Assembly: GCA_013138975.1 (NCBI GenBank) | Contig: WTBR01000057.1 | Span: 1-64,000, forward strand | From: Bacteroidales bacterium | GTDB lineage: Bacteria; Bacteroidota; Bacteroidia; Bacteroidales; UBA12077 | Reading direction: 5' to 3' | DNA: 64,000 nt | Program-made: the position numbers and the translations under genes | Shown here: one piece after another, positions 9,061 through 18,399 of the stretch | Numbering within the stretch: the first letter of the stretch is position 1 | Layout: every line of letters begins with the position of its first letter | Notes under the pieces: generated by a model | Told to the model about the DNA's origin: nothing | The model's database searches: none | What the model saw: only the letters and a program-made list of their open reading frames with translations

Positions 9061-9105
9061 AATTCGATAAGCCTGCCTGATGCAAACTTATCGAATTGTT
9101 TTTTT
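9061..9105. terminator. Bidirectional terminator between convergent genes
   Basis: AATTCGATAAG (9061-9071) pairs exactly with CTTATCGAATT (9087-9097). A run of T follows on the plus strand and a run of A precedes, so it can serve both the nitroreductase and the convergent TPR gene. Confidence 0.75.
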
Positions 9106-9135
9106 AGAAATATCCTTTATTTTATTAATAAAAAA

Positions 9136-11373
9136 CTAAGCCTTATAGTCATTCTGTAAATAATCTTTCATCAAGCTTATATCCAGCGTGCTGATTCCAT
9201 GTTTTATTAATATATTTTGATCTTCAATAAAAGATTCCAGAAATTTATTAAAATCTTTATCCAGGATATTTAAGGCTTTCGTATAGCTTTCAATTGCTTT
9301 AGTTGTATCGCCGGAACTCCAATAAACATGACCTATGTGTATTAAATCAAATTCATTGCTTTTCTTCTCCAGAATCGTTTGGTAATACTTTATTGCAGTA
9401 TCAAATTTCCCAAGATAAAATGAAATCCAGGCTAGTGGGTTTTGAATTTTTTCATTTTCAGGGGCAAGATATTCAACTTTAAAATAATATTTTAGCGCCT
9501 CTTCATATTTTTCTAATCGCATTAAAGTATGACCAATAAAGGCTTGAATATATAGGTTTTCAGGATCGAGTTTCTCGGCTTCCATATAATATTTTAAAGC
9601 TTCTTTATGATTATCTAAATATCGATAACAAAGTGCAATTTTCTTAATAATCCATTCTTTAGTTTCATCCAGAAGTTGAGCACGTTTATAATAGGTTAAA
9701 GCCTCACTATATTTACCTAATCGTTGATAGCAATAGCCAATTTTTTCGAATAGCTCAATATTACTCTCTTCCGTTTTTTCTATGATTTTGAATATTTCCA
9801 CAGCCTTGTCATAATGCTCATTTTCAAGGAAAAATTCGGCAATATTTCTGGTAACTTGTTTGTCTGTTATTATTTTATTGAAAAAGTCGGAATTCTGAAC
9901 ATCGAAACTCCATTTGAAAATATCTGAGAATTCATTCTTATGCGGATTTAGTTTATAAAATCGATATAAATCCTGTAAATATTGGGTAATGATATTTTTA
10001 GATATGGCAAATTGATTAAAAAGATTTTCATCTTTAGAAACCTCTTCCATGCTTTGCATTTCTTCATTAAACATTTCCATCATCATTGATTTATGCGATT
10101 CAGGAACCAACTGCAAATTCAAGCAAAAAGAGTATTTATCGGAACTACACATGTGAAATGATTTCTCAAGCTGTTCAATAAATTCTTGAAGATTCGTTTC
10201 TTCTTTTTCAACAATTATGTCGATGTGCTCATTTTCTTTATAGAAAGGCGTAAACCAATTGCTAATTTCATTGAAAAATGGAAAGTTTTTTAGTTTAGAA
10301 AATGCACTCATAAATACATCGGAACCCTCAATTTGCATTTGCGAGAAATCCTGAAGTTTATCGAGTAGGTTAGGAGAATCTTCAAAAACCTTTTCCCAAT
10401 CGGGGTTTTTATCTTCCATAAACTGATCGTTAATAATATTTTCCAGATCAAGATTCTCTTCAATTTTAGGCCGCATTTTCATCATTTCAGGTAAAATCTC
10501 ATCTTCCCATTTTTTAGTGATTTTCTCTGTTTCTTTTGATTTGAAAATCTGAATTAATACAGTCTCAAATTGTTTATTGATATCTTCAACTTTTGAAAGT
10601 TTTAGAATTTGTTTACCTAATTCGGGATATAATTTTATTTGTTTGTCGTATTTATATAGAGCCAATATAATACCAACCAAAGCACGTTGCCAAACCTGAT
10701 TTTCGTTAGTATGATAAAAATTAAGCAAAGCAATAAATTTCTGCACATCAAATATCCGAAGTAAACTTAAGGTAAGTGCACTTACAATTAGGCTTTTATC
10801 GTGCCATGGAATTTTGTCAGAATAACATATCGAATCAATGGTTTTATTTTCAACTTCCTGATACGAATCTGTTAACCAAAGAAAATTAAAAAGCTCTTTA
10901 AGAGCTTTTTGTCTTGATGTAATTTTAGTGTCATCATTTTTATTATTCGTTAAATCAATATTATTCTCTTTAAGGATTTTGTCAAGTTCATTATCAAAAG
11001 TGAGATTGTTGATTAAGGAAAAAGCTTCATCCGAATGATGTTCCAATTCTTTTTCAATCGACCACTTCATTTTATAAATGGTAAGATTTGAAGACTCGGT
11101 AAGTAAACATTCCTTTATTTTATCGGTAAGTTCGATTAATGATCGTTGAACATAACAATAAATATTGTCTCGCTCAGGGTCATCGATTCCTAAAAATGAA
11201 TGCTTTAATATATTTAAGTAAGTATCCTTAACTTTCTCTATTTGAACTTGATGGAATTGTTTTTTAGTATTGGAAGCAAAATCAAACAATTCTTTTATTG
11301 CCGATGAAATTTCTTTATCTAATATTAATCTTGAAATATGTTGATGCTTTTTTTTAATTTCTTTATAATCCAT
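9136..11373 (-). CDS. Large tetratricopeptide-repeat protein
   Basis: 745 residues, no signal peptide and no membrane segment, so probably cytoplasmic. The first 480 residues are helical, acidic and of no family I recognise. From about residue 510 to 700 there are five or six clear TPR units with the usual W/LG-Y-A-F-A-P pattern, for example GYCYQRLGKYSEALTYYKRA, ALCYRYLDNHKEALKYYMEA and GHTLMRLEKYEEALKYYFKV. TPRs bind partner proteins; the partner here is unknown. It stands alone between repeat-rich spacers. Its start at 11373 is the first ATG of the frame and is followed by a lysine-rich helix. Confidence 0.8.
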   Translation of the reverse strand: MDYKEIKKKHQHISRLILDKEISSAIKELFDFASNTKKQFHQVQIEKVKDTYLNILKHSFLGIDDPERDNIYCYVQRSLIELTDKIKECLLTESSNLTIYKMKWSIEKELEHHSDEAFSLINNLTFDNELDKILKENNIDLTNNKNDDTKITSRQKALKELFNFLWLTDSYQEVENKTIDSICYSDKIPWHDKSLIVSALTLSLLRIFDVQKFIALLNFYHTNENQVWQRALVGIILALYKYDKQIKLYPELGKQILKLSKVEDINKQFETVLIQIFKSKETEKITKKWEDEILPEMMKMRPKIEENLDLENIINDQFMEDKNPDWEKVFEDSPNLLDKLQDFSQMQIEGSDVFMSAFSKLKNFPFFNEISNWFTPFYKENEHIDIIVEKEETNLQEFIEQLEKSFHMCSSDKYSFCLNLQLVPESHKSMMMEMFNEEMQSMEEVSKDENLFNQFAISKNIITQYLQDLYRFYKLNPHKNEFSDIFKWSFDVQNSDFFNKIITDKQVTRNIAEFFLENEHYDKAVEIFKIIEKTEESNIELFEKIGYCYQRLGKYSEALTYYKRAQLLDETKEWIIKKIALCYRYLDNHKEALKYYMEAEKLDPENLYIQAFIGHTLMRLEKYEEALKYYFKVEYLAPENEKIQNPLAWISFYLGKFDTAIKYYQTILEKKSNEFDLIHIGHVYWSSGDTTKAIESYTKALNILDKDFNKFLESFIEDQNILIKHGISTLDISLMKDYLQNDYKA

Positions 11374-11850
11374 TACAGCTCTTTTTGATAATATATTTCT
11401 AAGATAATCAAATATTATTCCTAAATATTATTAATGACAATATAGGGTGATTTCTTTGATTTTGTTATGTTATAATGTCATAAATCAATATTTTTTTTTA
11501 AAAATTACGATAATATTTTATCTTTAGCTACTTAAACAAAAAAATATAAAATTTACGTATTACATTAAATTCGCAATTCGTGGCACGGATTTATTAATAA
11601 TCAGTAAGTTGATTATAATTTCTTGTAATCTATATTGCTTAACATTAGCACGACTAATTGCTTAATATTTAAATGAATGATAACTTACTTGCGGATATTG
11701 AGTATTACGCATTACTAAATGTGAGATGTTCATTTAATTTAAGCAAAACAATAAACAATTTAAAATATTTTATCTTAAATTGGTTTGATTCGTAATTTGC
11801 AAATAATAAAATATTTATAATAACATAAGTAAATCCTTAAAATAGAAATT
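11374..11850 (+). repeat. Intergenic region with dispersed repeat, copy 2 at about 11575-11712
   Basis: The divergent spacer between the TPR gene and the symporter. It contains CACGGATTTATTAATAATC, AAGTTGATTATAATTTC, TTAGCACGACTAATTGCTTAA and AAATGAATGATAACTTACTTG, shared with 13280-13412 and 7896-8000. The rest is very AT-rich with no frame. A symporter promoter is likely in 11790-11840 but was not resolved. Confidence 0.55.
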
Positions 11851-13272
11851 ATGACTTATACATTAATCGGTTTTATATTTTATCTGATAATTGTTTTTAT
11901 CGTTGGTTTCATAACGTATAGAAACAATAAATCGCACAGTGATTTTTTTATTGGAGGGAGAAAACTAAATCCTTGGGTTGTAGCATTCTCAGAAAGAGCA
12001 TCGGGTGAATCGGCATGGTTATTATTAGGATTGCCGGGAGCAGCAGTAGCGGCTGGTTTTATGGAATCGTGGACGGCAGCCGGTTGTGTCTTAGGTATTA
12101 TATTTTACTGGTTTGTAATTGCAAAAAAATTGAGGATCGAATCGGAAAGGTTAAATGCAATAACTTTACCTAACTTTTTTGCTGAGAGATTTGGCGAGCA
12201 GGGTAAATATATTCGGGTTTTAGCAACCATGATAATAATTTTCTTTTTTACATTTTATTTAGCCGCTCAGTTTAATGGAGCTGGTAAAGTACTTTTTGTA
12301 ACATTTGGTATTCCGCATGTTTGGGGAATAATAATTGGAGTAGTTGTTATCGTATTTTATACCATGATGGGAGGTTTTCTTGCTGTTGCATGGACAGATT
12401 TAGTTCAGGGAATAATAATGATAGGAGCACTTGTAATTTTACCTATTTTCGGATTTATCGAAATTGCTGAGCGAGGCGTATCTTTTTCTGATGCGATAGG
12501 AGCAGAGGGATCAAATTTTAACAGTTTTGTAAATAATAAAACGGGTTGGGCAGCAGCGGCAATCATTATTAGTGGATTAAGCTGGGGTTTAGGTTACATG
12601 GGGCAACCTCATTTGTTAACACGATTTATGGCGATTAAAAGTGCCGATAAAATAAAAACCAGCAGAGCAATTGCAATTGCATGGGCTATTCCTGCATTTG
12701 TAGGAGCAATGCTTATAGGGCTAATTGGTTTAGCACTACACGGAAATGGATATTATGCCGATGTAGAAGAAATTATGCCACATTTAGCAAATACACTTTT
12801 ACCAACATGGCTGGCAGGTATTTTTATTTCAGGAGCAATTGCAGCAATGATGTCTACAGCCGATAGCCAATTATTGATTATAACATCATCGGTTATAGAA
12901 GATTTTTACCATAAAACATTAGGGAAAGATGTAACGGAAAAACGTCTATTGCAATTAAGCCGAATAATTACAATTGTTGTTGGAGCAATTGGTTTTATAA
13001 TAGCGATATCTTCAGAGAACTTAATTTACGAGTTAGTATCATACGCATGGGCAGGATTAGGATCTTCATTCGGGCCTGCATTATTACTGATTCTGTTCTG
13101 GAAAAAAATTACGAGCCAAGGGGTAATAGCAGGAATGTTAACAGGCTCTTTTTCAACAATAATTTGGAGTAATATCGATGCCTTGGAAAATATTGTTTCT
13201 GTTCGATTTGTTTCTTTTGTTTTGGCAATTTCTGCTATTTATATAGTTAGTAAGATTACTTATAAGGAGTAG
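11851..13272 (+). CDS. Sodium:solute symporter (SSS family, PutP-like)
   Basis: A 473-residue inner-membrane carrier with about 13 hydrophobic helices. It couples Na+ entry to uptake of a solute; the PutP subgroup takes proline, but the substrate is not certain here. Family markers are the N-terminal SERASGESAWLLLGLPGA segment (sodium site region, residues about 47-64), ISGLSWGLGYMGQPHLLTRF, and the late motif ISGAIAAMMSTADSQLLIITSS that holds conserved Na+ ligands (Ser-Thr). The length fits PutP. It is followed by a repeat rather than by a cotranscribed gene. Confidence 0.9.
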   Translation: MTYTLIGFIFYLIIVFIVGFITYRNNKSHSDFFIGGRKLNPWVVAFSERASGESAWLLLGLPGAAVAAGFMESWTAAGCVLGIIFYWFVIAKKLRIESERLNAITLPNFFAERFGEQGKYIRVLATMIIIFFFTFYLAAQFNGAGKVLFVTFGIPHVWGIIIGVVVIVFYTMMGGFLAVAWTDLVQGIIMIGALVILPIFGFIEIAERGVSFSDAIGAEGSNFNSFVNNKTGWAAAAIIISGLSWGLGYMGQPHLLTRFMAIKSADKIKTSRAIAIAWAIPAFVGAMLIGLIGLALHGNGYYADVEEIMPHLANTLLPTWLAGIFISGAIAAMMSTADSQLLIITSSVIEDFYHKTLGKDVTEKRLLQLSRIITIVVGAIGFIIAISSENLIYELVSYAWAGLGSSFGPALLLILFWKKITSQGVIAGMLTGSFSTIIWSNIDALENIVSVRFVSFVLAISAIYIVSKITYKE

Positions 13273-13274
13273 TA

Positions 13275-13413
13275 GCGTATAAACCGTGTTACGGATTTAT
13301 TAATAATCGCCAAGTTGGTTATTATTTCGGTTTATCTATATTAGTTAACCGTGACACGGCTAATTGCTTAATATTTAAATGAATGAAAATTTACTTGCGG
13401 AATTAATGTAATA
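13275..13413 (+). repeat. Dispersed repeat, copy 3
   Basis: AACCGTGTTACGGATTTATT through CCGTGACACGGCTAATTGC to GAATGAAAATTTACTTGCGG, closely matching 11575-11712. It follows the symporter stop and precedes the Roco gene. It is non-coding. Confidence 0.65.
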
Positions 13414-13471
13414 AGAAAACCTTGTTTCTGTATTACATTTTTATATGAATAATAATTTCTAAGAATCTATT

Positions 13472-16400
13472 ATGGTAAAAAAAGGCACACAAACACCCAC
13501 AATAAAAAACGACCTAAGCCAGGCCAGAAAATTAATAAAAGAGTGCCAGAAAACCCAAAACTCCTATTTGGATTTGGGCAAGTGTGGCATTACAAATTTA
13601 AATGATCTCCCAGAACTTTTTGAATGTATTCATTTGGAAATTTTAATATTAGCTAACATATGGTGGAATTTTGAAGAAAATAAAGTAAGTCAAAGCTCTA
13701 ATACAGGTACAAAAAACAATTTTGAAACAATTCCTTCAAAAATTACAAATCTAAAAAATCTAAAAAAATTTTACATGTCTTCACTGCTATCTGGTTGGGG
13801 AATTTCCGATATTAGTTTTTTAGAGAACCTAACCGAATTACAAACTTTAGACTTTAGCTATAATAAAATTTCCGATTATAGCTTTTTAGAATACCCTACC
13901 GGATTAAAAACTTTATATCTTGGTCATAATGAAATTTCCGATATTCGTTTTTTAAAAAACCTTACTAGATTAGAAACTTTAAGCCTGCACGATAATAAAA
14001 TTTCCGATATTCGTTTTTTAAAAAATCTTACTCGATTAGAAACTTTAAGCCTGCGCTTAAATAAAATTTCCGATATTCGTTTTTTAGAAAACCTTACCGG
14101 ATTAGAAACTTTAGTCCTTCGCAATAATAAAATTTCCAATATTCGTTTTTTAAAAAATCTTACCAGATTAGAAAAATTAGTCCTTGGCGATAATAAAATT
14201 TCCAATATTCGTTTTTTAAAAAATCTTACCAGATTAAAAACTTTAGATCTTAGCTTAAATAAAATTTCCGATATTCGTTTTTTAGAAAACCTTACCGGAT
14301 TAGAAACTTTAGATCTTAGCTTTAATAAAATTTCCGATTATAGTTTTTTAGAAAATCTTGTTGGATTACAAACTTTAAACCTTAGAGCAAATCAAATTTC
14401 CGATTATAGTTTTTTAGAAAATCTTGTTGGATTACAAATTTTAAACCTTAGTGCAAATAAAATTTCCGATATTAGTTTTTTAGAAAATCTTATCGGATTA
14501 GAAACTTTAGACCTTAGCAATAATAAAATTTCTGATATTTGTTTTTTAGAAAACTTTATCTGTTTAAAAAAATTAAATCTTAGCTCAAATAATCTTAAGA
14601 AAATTCCAGTATTCATTTTCCAATTAGAAATGGAAATAAATTTAGATAAATATGGGGGAGAAGGGCTTTGTCTTTATGATAATCCCATTGAGTCGCCTCC
14701 CATGGAAATTTTAAAACAAGGGAGACAGTCGGTTTTAGATTGGTTCGAAGCCACAAAGCAAAAACTCGATGAAATAAAAGTAATTTTAATTGGTGAGCCT
14801 AAAGCGGGTAAAACATCTTTATTAAGAAGGCTTAAATTAGATACATTTGACAAAGATGAAGTACAAACGGATGGTGTTAATATTGAAGATATAGAATTTG
14901 GAGAGTGTGATACTTTTCAGGAACAAAAATCACTACATAAATTAACAGGGCATTTCTGGGATTTTGGAGGGCAGGAGATTATGAACGCTACCCACCAGTT
15001 TTTCTTAACCAAACGTTCTGTGTATATATTGGTACTCGATGCACGTAAAGATGCAAATGTATCAATTCAAATAAGGCAATGGGTTAAACGCATTAAAGCA
15101 ACGGGTGGTAATTCGTCTATAATTATTGTTGCTAACCAAATTGATGTAAACTCCGGTTTTGGTTTTGAAAACGAGTATGAATTACAAAAAGAGTTTCCAC
15201 AAATAAAATATTTTATCAAAGCTTCGTGCAGCACTAAAAAGAATATTGATTTATTAAAAGAAAAACTGGAAGAGTTTATACCAAAAGCGGAATTATTCGA
15301 TACAGACATTGACGAAAGATGGATTAGTATAAAAGAGAAATTACAGGAAGAAACAAAAGCAGGTTATTTTCTTGACGAAACCAAGTTTTTAAATATTTGT
15401 AAAGAATTTAAACTTAATGATAAATCCGCACAAAAAAACGCCATTACCTTTTTACATGATTTAGGACTTGTCCTTCACTTTGAAGAAGTGGAATCTTACG
15501 ATTATTATGTGCTCGATCCCTATTGGATTACATATGGTGTTTATCAGATTCTAACTTCGGCTTATGCAGGAGATAAAAAAGGAATAGTGAGTATTGATAA
15601 GCTTGATTTTATTATTAATGAAGAAGAAGATAAAAAAGAGATATACCGTACTGCCAATTCTGAGAAAATACAGTACACAAATAATCAAAGACGTTTTTTG
15701 GTAGATATTCTTTGTCAATTTAAACTCTGTTTTTATTTGCCGAAACGTAAACAATTTATTATTCCTGATTTGCTCGACACAAACGAACCGATGGTGATAA
15801 CCGAACCAATAAGGGATTCAAAAGACTGTATTCGCTTTGTTTATGAGTACGATTATTTGCCGAAATCAACCATGCCTCGTATTTTGGTAGAAATGCATTG
15901 CTTCCATAAAGAGATTTGGCGTACAGGTTGTGTATTAGTTTATGATGGATGTCATGCGCTAATTACAAATTACCGAAACAGAATTTTTATAATTGTAACG
16001 GGTGAACATAAAAAGAAAAGAGAATTTATGGCGATCATTCGGAATCTAATTAATTTAATTAATGAGAAACTGAGTGATAAACCAAGAATGTTAATTCCAT
16101 TGCCGGATGTTGAAGCTTTTGTTGATTACGAAGAATTATTGGAACGAGAAAAAGATGGTGAAAAGAATTATACTATTTATAAACCAATAAAAACGAAGTT
16201 TCAAATATCGGAGTTATTAGAAGGTGTTTCAAGTCAGGATGAGGTATTAAAAATAGTAAAAGAATTAAAAGGAGAGATTGATAATGTATCTTGTGGTATA
16301 GAAGAACTAAAATGTGACCACGAAACAATTCTTGATAATCAAGAAGAAATCAAGAAAAAACTAAAATCACATTCTGAGTATTTAATAAATTTACTTGATA

Positions 16401-16720
16401 ACAGTAAAATTACAGATGCCAGCATACTGGAAGCAATAAAAGAAATAAATGCAAAACAAACGGCTGAAATTATCGGTGATATTATGCAATGGATAGCCAC
16501 TGCATTTGAACATTTTGATGGAGATATGGATGACAAATTAAAGGAAATCTATACCGATTTAAAGAAAACGGATAATTTTCAAATGAAACTAAAATTATCT
16601 GTTCCATTTATAAATCTTTTAGGCATTAACTTAGAAACAGAATTTGATGTTAAAAACTGGGCAAGCCAAATGTATAAAAAACATAAATTGAAAATATTTA
16701 AATTAATGGGCTTATTGTAA
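13472..16720 (+). CDS. Roco-family protein: leucine-rich repeats, Roc GTPase, COR domain
   Basis: 1082 residues. Residues about 85-400 are tandem 22-residue LRRs of the internalin/SDS22 type (consensus NKISDIRFLENLTGLETLDL). The Roc GTPase follows: P-loop GEPKAGKTS at 441-449, G3 WDFGGQE, G4 NQID, and a Gly/Ser-rich G5 near IKASC. The COR dimerisation domain spans about 600-850 (for example YWITYGVYQILTS and VEMHCFHKEIWRTGCVLVYD). The last 200 residues have a coiled coil (SQDEVLKIVKELKGEIDNV) and a helical end of unknown role. Bacterial Roco proteins are dimeric GTP switches; the output here is unknown. It is not membrane-bound. Neighbouring REPs and the FGE-fold gene mark an accessory locus. 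Confidence 0.9.
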   Translation: MVKKGTQTPTIKNDLSQARKLIKECQKTQNSYLDLGKCGITNLNDLPELFECIHLEILILANIWWNFEENKVSQSSNTGTKNNFETIPSKITNLKNLKKFYMSSLLSGWGISDISFLENLTELQTLDFSYNKISDYSFLEYPTGLKTLYLGHNEISDIRFLKNLTRLETLSLHDNKISDIRFLKNLTRLETLSLRLNKISDIRFLENLTGLETLVLRNNKISNIRFLKNLTRLEKLVLGDNKISNIRFLKNLTRLKTLDLSLNKISDIRFLENLTGLETLDLSFNKISDYSFLENLVGLQTLNLRANQISDYSFLENLVGLQILNLSANKISDISFLENLIGLETLDLSNNKISDICFLENFICLKKLNLSSNNLKKIPVFIFQLEMEINLDKYGGEGLCLYDNPIESPPMEILKQGRQSVLDWFEATKQKLDEIKVILIGEPKAGKTSLLRRLKLDTFDKDEVQTDGVNIEDIEFGECDTFQEQKSLHKLTGHFWDFGGQEIMNATHQFFLTKRSVYILVLDARKDANVSIQIRQWVKRIKATGGNSSIIIVANQIDVNSGFGFENEYELQKEFPQIKYFIKASCSTKKNIDLLKEKLEEFIPKAELFDTDIDERWISIKEKLQEETKAGYFLDETKFLNICKEFKLNDKSAQKNAITFLHDLGLVLHFEEVESYDYYVLDPYWITYGVYQILTSAYAGDKKGIVSIDKLDFIINEEEDKKEIYRTANSEKIQYTNNQRRFLVDILCQFKLCFYLPKRKQFIIPDLLDTNEPMVITEPIRDSKDCIRFVYEYDYLPKSTMPRILVEMHCFHKEIWRTGCVLVYDGCHALITNYRNRIFIIVTGEHKKKREFMAIIRNLINLINEKLSDKPRMLIPLPDVEAFVDYEELLEREKDGEKNYTIYKPIKTKFQISELLEGVSSQDEVLKIVKELKGEIDNVSCGIEELKCDHETILDNQEEIKKKLKSHSEYLINLLDNSKITDASILEAIKEINAKQTAEIIGDIMQWIATAFEHFDGDMDDKLKEIYTDLKKTDNFQMKLKLSVPFINLLGINLETEFDVKNWASQMYKKHKLKIFKLMGLL
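13800..14600 (+). repeat. Tandem 66-bp coding repeats in the LRR region
   Basis: About twelve units of 66 bp (22 codons). Several adjacent units are nearly identical as DNA (AATAAAATTTCCGATATTCG recurs), not only as protein. This indicates recent duplication or gene conversion within the array and implies that repeat number can vary between strains. Confidence 0.85.
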
Positions 16721-16751
16721 ATATTGTCTGTTTTTATCCCTTGTCCGTGTC

Positions 16752-16925
16752 CGTAGTATCGCTTTTTTAAGCGATGCAAGGGATTTTTGCACAAAGTATT
16801 GTTTTTAGCGATGCAACAACGAATCAATGTATTGCTTAATATTTACGTACCACGGCTGGAAGCCGTTGCACGCACTGTGCGCACTGTAAGCTGAAAGCGG
16901 TTGTACGTATCTTAAATTGTCCGTT
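16752..16925 (+). repeat. REP hairpin cluster 1
   Basis: Type A hairpin (GTAGTATCGC, loop, GCGATGCAA) at 16752-16780, a partial A at 16803-16820, type B (GTACCACGGCTGGAAGCCG, then TTGCACG) at 16846-16874, and a decayed B at 16888-16912. These are the same two hairpin types that surround the RAYT at 19.2-20 kb. The cluster fills the gap between the Roco and FGE-fold genes. Confidence 0.8.
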
Positions 16926-16973
16926 CCGGTTTCGTTTACAAATAAGTTAATCCGAATAAATTGAAATAGAAAA

Positions 16974-17669
16974 ATGATTAATAAGCAAAGCAAAATAACA
17001 GAAACAATTCGGGACTTAATGGTTGAAATTCCTAATGGAGAAATAACCCTAAGAGATGATAGATTGAATCAACAATGGACTGTGACCATACAGCCATTTT
17101 TGCTTTCAAAGTATTTAATATCGCAGGATTTGTACAAGGAGATAAGCAATAAAAACCCAAGTGAATTTAAAGGAAAAAAAAGACCCGTTGAATGTGTTTC
17201 ATGGAAAGATTCAATTGAATTTTGCAACTTGCTTTCAGAAAAAAGTGGACTAAATCCATGTTATATAATTGATGCAGAAAAAGAAGAAATAAAATTTGAT
17301 TCCAAGGCAAATGGATTTCGACTTCCTTCAGAAGCTGAATGGGAATTTGCTTGTAAAGCAGGAACGAAAGAAATTAGATATGGAGAAATTGATTCAATTT
17401 CGTGGTATAAAAAAAACTCTAATGGAGAAACCCACGATATAGGAACAAAAGCACCTAATAAAATGGGATTGTATGATATGTTGGGAAACGTATGGGAGTG
17501 GTGTTCCGATATTTACGATGAGACTGTTTATGGTTCATATAGGATATTTCGTGGAGGCGGTTGGAATGATGAAGAAAGAGGTTGTTTAGCAACAAATCGT
17601 CGAAGAAGCCACCCAATTGCGTTTAAGATTGATGACCTTGGATTTCGAATAGCCAAGAATATAGATTAA
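16974..17669 (+). CDS. Formylglycine-generating-enzyme-fold (SUMF1/FGE-sulfatase domain) protein
   Basis: 231 residues covering essentially one SUMF1 domain with no signal peptide, so cytoplasmic. Diagnostic segments are VECVSWKDSIEFCNLLSEKS, GFRLPSEAEWEFACKAG, NKMGLYDMLGNVWEWCSD, FRGGGWNDE, and a C-terminal GFRIAKN. True FGEs use a pair of cysteines to convert a sulfatase Cys to formylglycine. I see only one Cys near the expected place (RGCLATNRRRS), and no sulfatase is in the window, so a binding or sensor role is as likely as catalysis. The gene sits 250 bases after the Roco gene, separated by REPs; a functional link is only a suggestion. Confidence 0.85.
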   Translation: MINKQSKITETIRDLMVEIPNGEITLRDDRLNQQWTVTIQPFLLSKYLISQDLYKEISNKNPSEFKGKKRPVECVSWKDSIEFCNLLSEKSGLNPCYIIDAEKEEIKFDSKANGFRLPSEAEWEFACKAGTKEIRYGEIDSISWYKKNSNGETHDIGTKAPNKMGLYDMLGNVWEWCSDIYDETVYGSYRIFRGGGWNDEERGCLATNRRRSHPIAFKIDDLGFRIAKNID

Positions 17670-17674
17670 TAAAA

Positions 17675-17767
17675 ATGAAAAATACAAAGCGTCATTATAT
17701 ACCTAAATTAATCCTTCGAAACTTTATTTGTTTGTTTATGTCCCTTGTCCGTAGTATCGCTTTTTAG
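17675..17767 (+). pseudogene. Truncated start of a DUF4238-like gene, cut by a REP
   Basis: Six bases after the FGE-fold stop, an ATG opens MKNTKRHYIPKLILRNFICL, which matches the way DUF4238 proteins usually begin (basic residues, then HYIP and a leucine/arginine-Asn-Phe helix). After about 18 codons the frame enters the REP sequence CCGTAGTATCGCTTTTTAGC and stops at 17767. The remaining 250 or so residues of the family are absent. I read this as the N-terminal stump of a gene replaced by the repeat cluster. The match rests on memory of the family start and is short. Confidence 0.5.
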
Positions 17768-18205
17768 CGATGCAACGGATTAATGTACAAAGTTTTGTTT
17801 TTAGATTTAGTCCTTGTTCGTAGTATCTCTTTGCTCGTGGTATTGCTTTTTTTTTAAGCGATGCAAGGGGGCAAGTATTCTGTACCACGGCTGAAAGCCG
17901 TTGCACGTAGTGTAAGGGTTTAAGAAACTTTGTTTGGCTGTTATGTTCGTAGTATCGCTTTTTAGCGATGCAAGGGATTAAATTAAAGTATTGGTTATAA
18001 GCATACTATGGCTAAGAGTTATTGCACACATATGACGTACAATGCCAAGGCTGAAAGCCGTTGCATGCAGTTTATTAAAACATTGTGTATGCAGAATCAC
18101 TTTTAGGAATGCTATGGATTTTTGTTCTGCGGATTGTTAGCGATGCAACGGATTAAATTCAATATGTGCGTACCACGGCTGAAAGCCGTTGTACGCACTG
18201 TAAGA
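17745..18205 (+). repeat. REP hairpin cluster 2
   Basis: Alternating type A hairpins (about 17750, 17822-17868, 17946, 18125) and type B hairpins (about 17882, 18045, 18170), in the order A-A-B-A-B-A-B. Typical cores are GTAGTATCGCTTTTTAGCGA and CCACGGCTGAAAGCCGTTGC. Spacers of 60-120 bases between A and B are also partly conserved. The only coding trace is the truncated frame at its left end and the antitoxin remnant at its right end. Confidence 0.8.
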
Positions 18206-18212
18206 TTAAAAC

Positions 18213-18362
18213 TTTACCAATACTCCATCTAGCTTACTTAGTTTATCCGAGTTAATAGAAAAAGAACATGGTTCTATTGGCTCTGATAGTAGAAATGAAT
18301 ATGAAGAGCATGCGCAAATGTTCTTCGTAAGTGAAATGCTAAAACTCTCAAACAATTTGTAG
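18213..18362 (+). pseudogene. Remnant of a HigA-like XRE antitoxin (N-terminal part)
   Basis: The plus-strand frame reads LSELIEKEHGSIGSDSRNEY and continues EEHAQMFFVSEMLKLSNNL before a stop at 18360. This follows the N-terminal pattern of HigA-type antitoxins, which have LDELIEKxxGxxGTPxREEF, then xxELRxxLIGExIKxAR, and then the HTH. The HTH is missing and no start codon precedes. The first 25 bases (AAACTTTACCAATACTCCAT and on) instead match the 3' end of the RAYT at 19239, so the remnant is fused to a copy of the transposase end. Confidence 0.45.
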
Positions 18363-18399
18363 TACAATATTGTTGTAAGCCAATAGAACTTATACCAAG

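Noticed and set aside
13924..14205. Open frames antisense to the LRR region (also 14404-14616)
   Set aside because: They are periodic mirror images of the 66-bp LRR units, with no start context and a composition dictated by the sense strand.
13800..14600. Regular repeats that could be taken for a CRISPR array
   Set aside because: The 66-bp periodicity is in frame and encodes 22-residue leucine-rich repeats; there are no unique spacers and no cas genes.
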